Source: Phragmites australis (taxonomy: Eukaryota; Streptophyta; Magnoliopsida; Poales; Poaceae). From it: 64,000 nt of DNA. The stretch is from the NCBI RefSeq assembly GCF_958298935.1, contig NC_084943.1, positions 3,048,001-3,112,000 on the forward strand, given 5' to 3'. Position 1 is the first letter of the stretch; every line of letters starts with the position of its first letter. Positions 58,601 through 64,000 of the stretch are shown piece by piece. The notes below the pieces were generated by a model, which saw only the letters and a list, made by a program, of their open reading frames with translations, was not told the DNA's origin and ran no database searches. The position numbers and the translations under genes are program-made.

Positions 58601-61252
58601 CGCCCCTCTGCCAAAGCATGGCAGGGACTGACACTGCGGCGGGAGCAGCTGGGGATGTCAGGATGTCAGGATGTCAGGCCGCGCATGCCCATTAAATGCG
58701 GCCTTGGACCTCTGACTGGTTGACGCCTCGTCGGTGGGCCCCTCTGGGTCGTCGGGGCTTCGGGTACCCTCGCGCGAACCTTCGGGGAACCGAGTGCTCG
58801 GGGGCTGCCACGTGCAACCCCGAGTACCCTCTCCCGAGCGCCTTTGCACGCACTTTCGGGGAACTGAGTGCTCGGGGGCTGCCATGTGCAGCCCCGAGCA
58901 CTCTCTCCCGAGCGCCTTTGCACGCACCTTCGGGGAACCGAGTGCTCGGGGGCTGCCACGTGCAGCCCCGAGCACTCTCTCCCGAGCACTTTTGTAGAAC
59001 CTTCGGGGAACCGAGCGCTCAGGGGCCGTCACGTGCAGCCCCGAGCACTCTCTCCCGAGCACTTCGGTAGAACCTTCGGGGAACCGAGCGCTCGGGGGCT
59101 GCCCCGCGCAGCCCCGAGCACTCTCTCCCAAGCACTTAGTTCTTCTGCCCATCGGGGGACTAGGGTACTTGGGGGCGAGCGGGCACTTCCCCGAGCACTT
59201 TCTTCCCGGTACTTGGACTCTGCGGGTCATCGGGGAACTGGGGTGCTCGGGGACTAGAGGCTGTGGCCCCGAGCACCTTCTCCCGGAACTTTAGATTTTC
59301 CTTATCCTTCAAGAGGGACCTCGCGGGATGGTGACACGTGGCGGACGGCTGGCCTGGTCTCGGGACTCAGGGACCCCCGATTCTTGATACACCGACACCC
59401 AGGTTCCCAACCTAGCCTCTCGTTGTCTATTCGCCTAGTCACCCATGGTAGGTTGACGATCGACCCCACGCAATTGGCCAGTCCAACCCTAGACGGGTAG
59501 ACAGCCACCACCACCGGAGTGACTCCCTTCGCGTGTCCACTGGTAACCAGATCCCACCTCCCATATCTAGCACCTCCAGCCCTCGACACCTTTCCTCCTA
59601 TGCCCTCCCCTTCCTGATGTGACATCACCCCATCCGACCATCCCCACACGACGTGAAGCTGCGCATGTGAGATGAAGTGACGCCATTGTCGACACCATGA
59701 GCCTGCTAAGCAACAAAGACAAACTTACTTATAAAACAGCTAGGGTTAGATATCACAATTTATATTTTTATGGTTTACTATTATCTAAAATCTTCAGACC
59801 CATTCTCTTCCACTGTTATATCCAAAATCCTTGCAATCCTAAAACAATTTAGTTATTGTAATGAAGCTCCAGGTTTGGTGCTTTCGAGTTTAAATTATCA
59901 TTCCCGATCGATACCAGCATGTTTCCATCTTGACAACGCCATTTTCGGTTTTCTCGTATTATCGACATCGTATTCGTTTTCGGCATTATCATTATCAACT
60001 TCATTTCCGAGAGAAAATATGAAACTGAAAGCGGTTTAGGCCTTTTTCGATCGTTTCCGTACCATTTTCATCCCTACATCTTTGAACTGGTGGTCCAGTT
60101 CGCTGATGCATGAAGAATAGGCTCAATTGATTGGCGCCCATGATCGAGGGAGTATTTGAGAGCAAACAGATCAAGATATGTGCATACAACTCCTAGGCAC
60201 CAGAAATCTGAGTCGACCAGGTCGAGAATGAGGTCACGGGATGCGGGTCAACAAAAGCGTGGTACGAAGGGGTATATTTCTTTAGGACGATAATTCATGA
60301 CACGGTACGTGACCCTGGGATGAAATCAAAAGGGAAAAGAAAAAAGAGAGAAAGAAATAGAAAGGAATGGGCTTCCATTCTCTTTTTACGGCCCACAGCG
60401 CATTCTTCCCTTTTGGCTCGTTTAACCCTTTCCTTCCCTCTTTCCCTCGATACAGCGCAAGCCCAGCAACAGGGGCTTCTTCTTCCCTCAGCCGCGTGCA
60501 TCGCAGCCACAGCCACCTCCTTCCCAAATACATCTCCACCCGAGCTGCTTCTCCAAGTCGAGCCACCGACCGAGAGCTAGTCACCTCCTCTACCTCTCTA
60601 CGCGAAACAGCCCATCCGCTCACTATTCTCTAGAGTTCTAATGCAGCCCACCTCCGCTCGGCTCCCGCGCAGCCTCCCTCCCAGCCTATCCCCCACCAGT
60701 GAGCTCTTCCGCGCACACCACTCGGTTGCCATATTTCTGGTGACTATGTTTTCGCCTCCCCATCCTCCTACAACAGCGCCAGGTGGAGATCCATCCAGAC
60801 TCACTGGTAAGTTTTCCCCACCTCTCTCTCTACAATAGTGGTGTCCCACGGCTTTGTCTCGGTGGTGAACTAGACCTGTGATCTGTATCGTTTGATCCGG
60901 GGTCGTGGATCGTAGCATCGACCCTATTTCTGATGACTATGGTACAACTACTTTACGCCTCAATTCGTAACTAGCCAGTTAGGGTATACACAGTCAATGA
61001 ATAATCTCACGTGCGGAGGCATGAAGCTAGCTAGCATATATATATGTATACTTGCGATCAAGATCAAGAAGCGATCATCCCTAAGAGAACTTTGAGATCT
61101 ATTCATTTTGCCACGATCGATCTAGACATGCCTAGATGAGGAAGTGGGGAAGAAGTTGAGATTATTATTACCTTTTGGTGCTGGTGCTGCTCCTGGTGGT
61201 TGTGGTCGTGAGCAGATGCTGCAGCGCTGCTGTCGCTGGAGATCATGTCCAT
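55640..61252 (-). CDS. Dof-type zinc finger transcription factor, intact, two exons
   Basis: Exon 1 61252-61172 (27 codons, [20 protein letters not shown]), exon 2 56680-55640; intron GT-AG, phase 0, total 373 residues. Starting inside exon 2 (for example at the MGAA methionine) is possible, but the short first exon followed by a GAGGCGATG exon start fits a common two-exon Dof layout. The Dof domain (about residues 76-130) has zinc cysteines at about 80, 83, 105 and 108 ([12 protein letters not shown] ... [10 protein letters not shown]) and the basic tail GGGCRKKKR. Dof factors bind AAAG cores in promoters. A Ser-rich stretch follows, then a region rich in Met/Pro/Gly and Asn, and a C-terminal NNPWQAGG. 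The 4.5-kb intron holds a nested hAT-like/solo LTR insertion. The specific Dof paralogue is not assigned. Confidence 0.92.
57828..59397. mobile_element. Solo LTR nested in the hAT-like element
   Basis: A 1570-bp unit begins TGTCGGAGGATGAACTCCTG and ends TTGATACACCGACA, flanked by perfect 5-bp duplications CCCAG (57823-57827, 59398-59402). It is GC-rich with a five-unit array near its right part, resembles the solo LTR at 12602 in base composition and CCCCGAG motifs, and has no internal coding sequence. Confidence 0.9.
58781..59150. repeat. Five-unit 74-bp array in solo LTR
   Basis: TTCGGGGAACCGAG-type starts occur at 58781, 58855, 58929, 59002 and 59075 (spacing 74, 74, 73, 73). Units carry GTGCTCGGGGGCTGCC, a CACGTG core in three of five, and CCCGAGCACTCTCTCCCGAG. 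A degenerate sixth unit follows. Confidence 0.9.
60085..61171. other. Remaining Dof intron sequence
   Basis: Contains a purine-rich block (60320-60370) followed by a C/T-rich block to about 60835. Short open frames on both strands lack recognisable domains. No separate gene is called. Confidence 0.5.
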
Positions 61253-61585
61253 GGATCCACTAAGCTAGCCACATAAGGCACATCATATACATGAAGATGG
61301 TACCATAAGCACCCGCAGAAAATCAAATTAAGAGACCAAAAATCTAGGCGATCAATCAATCAAACCTGTAGAGATGGCAGGTTGGAACACCAGGAAGGAG
61401 ACCTAGCTAGAGTACTGACCAGGCTCTAGCTGGCTTCCCTCTCGTCTCTGTAGAGATAGAGATAGAGAGAGGGAGAGATGTTGTCCGGCCTTTTGTTCTA
61501 GCTGGAGAGAGGAAAGTGAGGGAGAGACATAGAGCGAGAGGGCAATGGATGGAAGGTGTGAGGACTGTTGGCTGTAGCTAGAAAG

Positions 61586-61952
61586 TAGTGAAATGGAAAC
61601 GGAAGGCCGGTTTTCCGTGGAAGCAAACACGCGGCATGGCTGCTAATGATGCATGGCATGCATAACACACATGAGAAGAGAAGGTCGTGGACGTGCTGGG
61701 AAATGCAACTCCGCATGCACTTGTGCAGGAATGACCTATCTCGTCCGTCCATTTTACTTTCCTGATATAAAATAGTGAAATGGAAACGGAAGGCTGGTTT
61801 TCCGTGGAAGCAAACACGCGGCATGGCTGCTAATGATGCATGGCATGCAAAACACACATGAGAAGAGTCATGGACGTGCTGGGAAATGCAACTCTGCATG
61901 CACTTGTGCAGGAATGACCTATCTCATCCGTCCATTTCACTTTCCTGATATA
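61586..61952. repeat. Tandem duplication upstream of Dof gene
   Basis: Two copies (about 61586-61769 and 61773-61952; shift 187) share TAGTGAAATGGAAACGGAAG, GCAAACACGCGGCATGGCTG, AATGATGCATGGCATGCA and TGCACTTGTGCAGGAATGAC. They differ at a handful of positions and small gaps. The block begins about 330 bp upstream of the Dof ATG and so lies in or near its promoter. Confidence 0.9.
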
Positions 61953-62181
61953 TATCTATCTGTTGATTTTCTCATCTACCTTATAATTTTTTCACCCACC
62001 CTACAACACAGATCTCAATATAAATGAACGGTCTTGATAAAACATACGTATACATATACTAGTGAAAATTTCCCCTCTTGCACGCGCCCATCGATGATTG
62101 CAAGTGCCTCCTTTCTATTCCGTTCGCATGCAACAGAAAAGGCAAAGACACAGACAATCAAGACAAGTGTCTGACGTCATG

Positions 62182-62318
62182 GGCGGACCTAGTAAATGCC
62201 CACTAGGGGCATAACCCCGCTCAAATTCTTGTGTTCAATGGACTTAGGCTTTTTTTTAAGCTACAAATGTCCAGCCATTAGTAAACCCATGCTTATTTTT
62301 TTTGTGTTGGGTCCGCCC
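62182..62318. mobile_element. Small MITE-like element
   Basis: GGGCGGACC at the left and GGTCCGCCC at the right form a 9-bp perfect inverted repeat around about 137 bp of non-coding DNA. No target duplication was resolved. Confidence 0.5.
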
Positions 62319-62541
62319 TTGTTTGATGGTGCAGGCCTAACTCATCTTCCACTGCAAGCCTCATCGACGTCCGCCCGGCATTGCATGGCAGCTGCAGCAA
62401 ACAGCCCCATATGTCAGAGAGTGTGCGATCCCACAAAACGCGTGCGAGTCTCATTAGAGTGACCACATCTTCATCTGTCCTCTGGCTTCTCTTCACGGGT
62501 TCTGTTATATGTGACATAACAGATTCCTTAGCCACCGTTCA

Positions 62542-63390
62542 TGTCACGCCCTGAACACGGGCTACACGACAGCCGCCTCATAATTACGTATTAGAAACTC
62601 ATAACCATATTAAGACAAAAATAGAAGGTTTATATGTAGCATCAGTGGTTTACAGAGTAACTAGCGGAAGCTTTATTTATATCAAATTGTTATAATATTC
62701 ATGTACAATTTATTCTAAAGTAAACAAACTATTAAACAATATATTATTGGTGTAACCCAAAAGCTCCTATCCATACCTCCTAATCGGCGATGCCTTTATC
62801 ATGCACTACACATTCTGCATTTAACAGCGAAGGCAAGCATGAGTATAAAATACTCAACAAGAAATAAAGCACTTGAAAACAATATTTCAAGTAATGTTAA
62901 TGCATAAACATGCTTTTCTCATATTGACATTAATGAAGAGCATATCTACCAAAACAAATACTTGCCAGGGTAAGGGGGGAAGGGGGAAGAAGCACCCCTG
63001 CACGACACAAAAGTTTAGTAAAGAGAATAATTATCTTATCATTTATTTATTTAGATATGTAGGGGTTATCAGATCACTAATATCACATCGTGACCCACTA
63101 CGATGAGATCTATGGACAATCCCAATTGATACTTTCAATGTACGTGCCACACCATACACTTGAATATGAGATAAATTATGTCTTTCAATAACCATATGGC
63201 TTCATAACTAGATCTTTCACTAGGCACTCCCGGTGGATCACAAAATGTATCGATTGTCCATATCACAGCCACTCTGATGATAAAATTACAAAATAGTGAT
63301 CAACAATATTTATGGCTAACTTAACTGGACCATGTATATTTCTACTCTTGTAATACTGAGTATCACAACCATAACTTCAAACTGTAATAT
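62542..63390. repeat. Possible LTR-derived sequence
   Basis: Starts TGTCACGCCCTGAACACGGG, a form seen at the start of some grass LTRs, and continues as AT-rich sequence with no supported frame. No end or duplication found. Confidence 0.3.
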
Positions 63391-63396
63391 TGCTAT

Positions 63397-63540
63397 ACAT
63401 TACTACAGAAAAGGTCGTCACTGCTGGTTCAAAACTGGCATCACAGCCGGTTTTTGAACTAGCAGTGAATTAGCGGCAAGTGGTATGAACTATTACTGTC
63501 GATTCTAAAGCTCATGTAGCCCATCGAACCCCCAAACAGA
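63397..63540. mobile_element. Possible CACTA-type end
   Basis: ATTACTACAGAAAAGGTC resembles the CACTAC...GAAAA terminus of CACTA elements with a changed second base. It is followed by an inverted pair CACTGCTGGTTCAAAAC / GTTTTTGAACTAGCAGTG. The element would extend beyond the window. Confidence 0.4.
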
Positions 63541-63839
63541 CCACCTTCCCACGGTCAAGGTACCCTACAAGTCAGCAACCACAACTGCTCACAAAACACC
63601 GATGTCGCACTTCCCCACCGCCTCCCTGCCATTCACCTTGTGCTGTCTCAGATGCTAGCAAATACTCCAGCAAGTCCATCCCCATCAAATCAAATTATTC
63701 CGCCATTTAGAATCTATTGGAAACTTACATAACCGAGCAAAGGGGTGGGCCTTCGAATCTCGGATATTATCCGAATGCTTAGTAGAAAACACACACAAGC
63801 TAGGAAACAGTGAACTATAATTAATATCACGCCCCTTTT

Positions 63840-64000
63840 CGATTACAGTGCAACCCTATTTATAAGTTGTACCCGACCATTCTTTGTTACAATGTACAAT
63901 AATACCCCTCTAACTACCACATTCCTAGTATATTCATGGGTATTTTGGTACTATCCTATGCAAGCCTGTCCTATTTACAATCATACCCTTCTCGGTCCTT
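63840..64000. repeat. LTR-like fragment running off the window
   Basis: CTATTTATAAG, AATACCCCTCT and GGGTATTTTGGT occur in the same order as near 52430-52535 inside the candidate solo LTR. It may be another member of that family, cut by the window edge. Confidence 0.35.

Larger units (their letters stand above)
57543..60076. mobile_element. Non-autonomous hAT-like element in Dof intron
   Basis: Perfect 8-bp duplications CATCTTTG flank it (57535-57542, 60077-60084). Ends are TAGGGATGAAAACGAAAATG and, on the other strand, TAGGGATGAAAATGGTACGG. Both inner flanks contain CGATTTAGGCCATTTCCGAT / GCGGTTTAGGCCTTTTTCGA-type sequence. Excluding the nested solo LTR, it is about 960 bp and encodes no transposase. 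Confidence 0.9.

Noticed and set aside
58658..59257. Long frames on both strands in the 57828-59397 segment
   Set aside because: They come from the 74-bp tandem array in a solo LTR and repeat the same short peptide.
60282..60838. Small gene inside the Dof intron
   Set aside because: Frames on both strands in a purine/pyrimidine-biased block, no recognisable domain or splice support.
1..64000. CRISPR arrays, operons, ribosome-binding sites or prokaryotic defence systems
   Set aside because: The sequence is plant nuclear DNA with spliced genes; the repeats present are transposon arrays without spacer structure.

Overview
The window is nuclear DNA from a grass (Poaceae). Intron-containing plant genes with GC-rich first exons sit in a dense background of LTR retrotransposons, solo LTRs, hAT- and Stowaway-like MITEs, SINEs and a LINE tail. 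The genes are plant types: PI-PLC, a PLAC8/DUF2985 membrane protein, an HCF152-like PPR protein and a Dof factor. The species cannot be fixed from sequence alone.

Layout. 1-4.9 kb: intergenic, with MITEs. 4.9-8.6 kb: intact nine-exon phosphoinositide phospholipase C (+). 9.3-9.8 kb: hAT-like element with a tRNA-like core. 10.35-23.1 kb: broken mitochondrial-carrier-family gene (+, SAM-transporter-like). One intron holds an old Tork/TNT1-type copia remnant (-), itself split by a solo LTR; a young Ale-type copia with identical LTRs sits exactly on the splice acceptor of the fifth exon. 23.4-23.7 kb: RTE-like LINE tail. 24.3-28.9 kb: broken RBR-type E3 ligase gene (-) carrying a SINE, a MITE and a solo LTR. 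31.4-33.1 kb: intact PLAC8/DUF2985 gene (+). 35.05-39.95 kb: intact eleven-exon gene of unknown function (+). 40.4-42.7 kb: intact HCF152-like PPR gene (-). 43.2-45.5 kb: DUF4283 retroelement remnant. 45.6-47.8 kb: LTR-like sequence. 50.4-55.2 kb: decayed copia (+) with a candidate solo LTR and a SINE. 55.6-61.25 kb: intact two-exon Dof gene (-) whose 4.5-kb intron contains a hAT-like element that itself contains a solo LTR. 61.6-62.0 kb: tandem duplication upstream of the Dof gene. 62-64 kb: repeats, including a possible CACTA end.

The genes do not form an operon-like or pathway group. The main biological story is transposon nesting and gene death: two neighbouring genes (carrier and RBR ligase) carry many independent lesions, while PLC, PLAC8, PPR, Dof and the unknown gene keep clean reading frames across all splice junctions. 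That pattern fits loss of one gene copy after genome duplication, but it is an inference. Several lesions are one-base changes in homopolymers, so assembly error must be excluded for those. I did not find a clearly new molecular system. The strongest unusual items are the copia insertion that rebuilds a splice acceptor, the hAT-like family with a tRNA-like core, the nested intron of the Dof gene, and the conserved uncharacterised gene at 35-40 kb.
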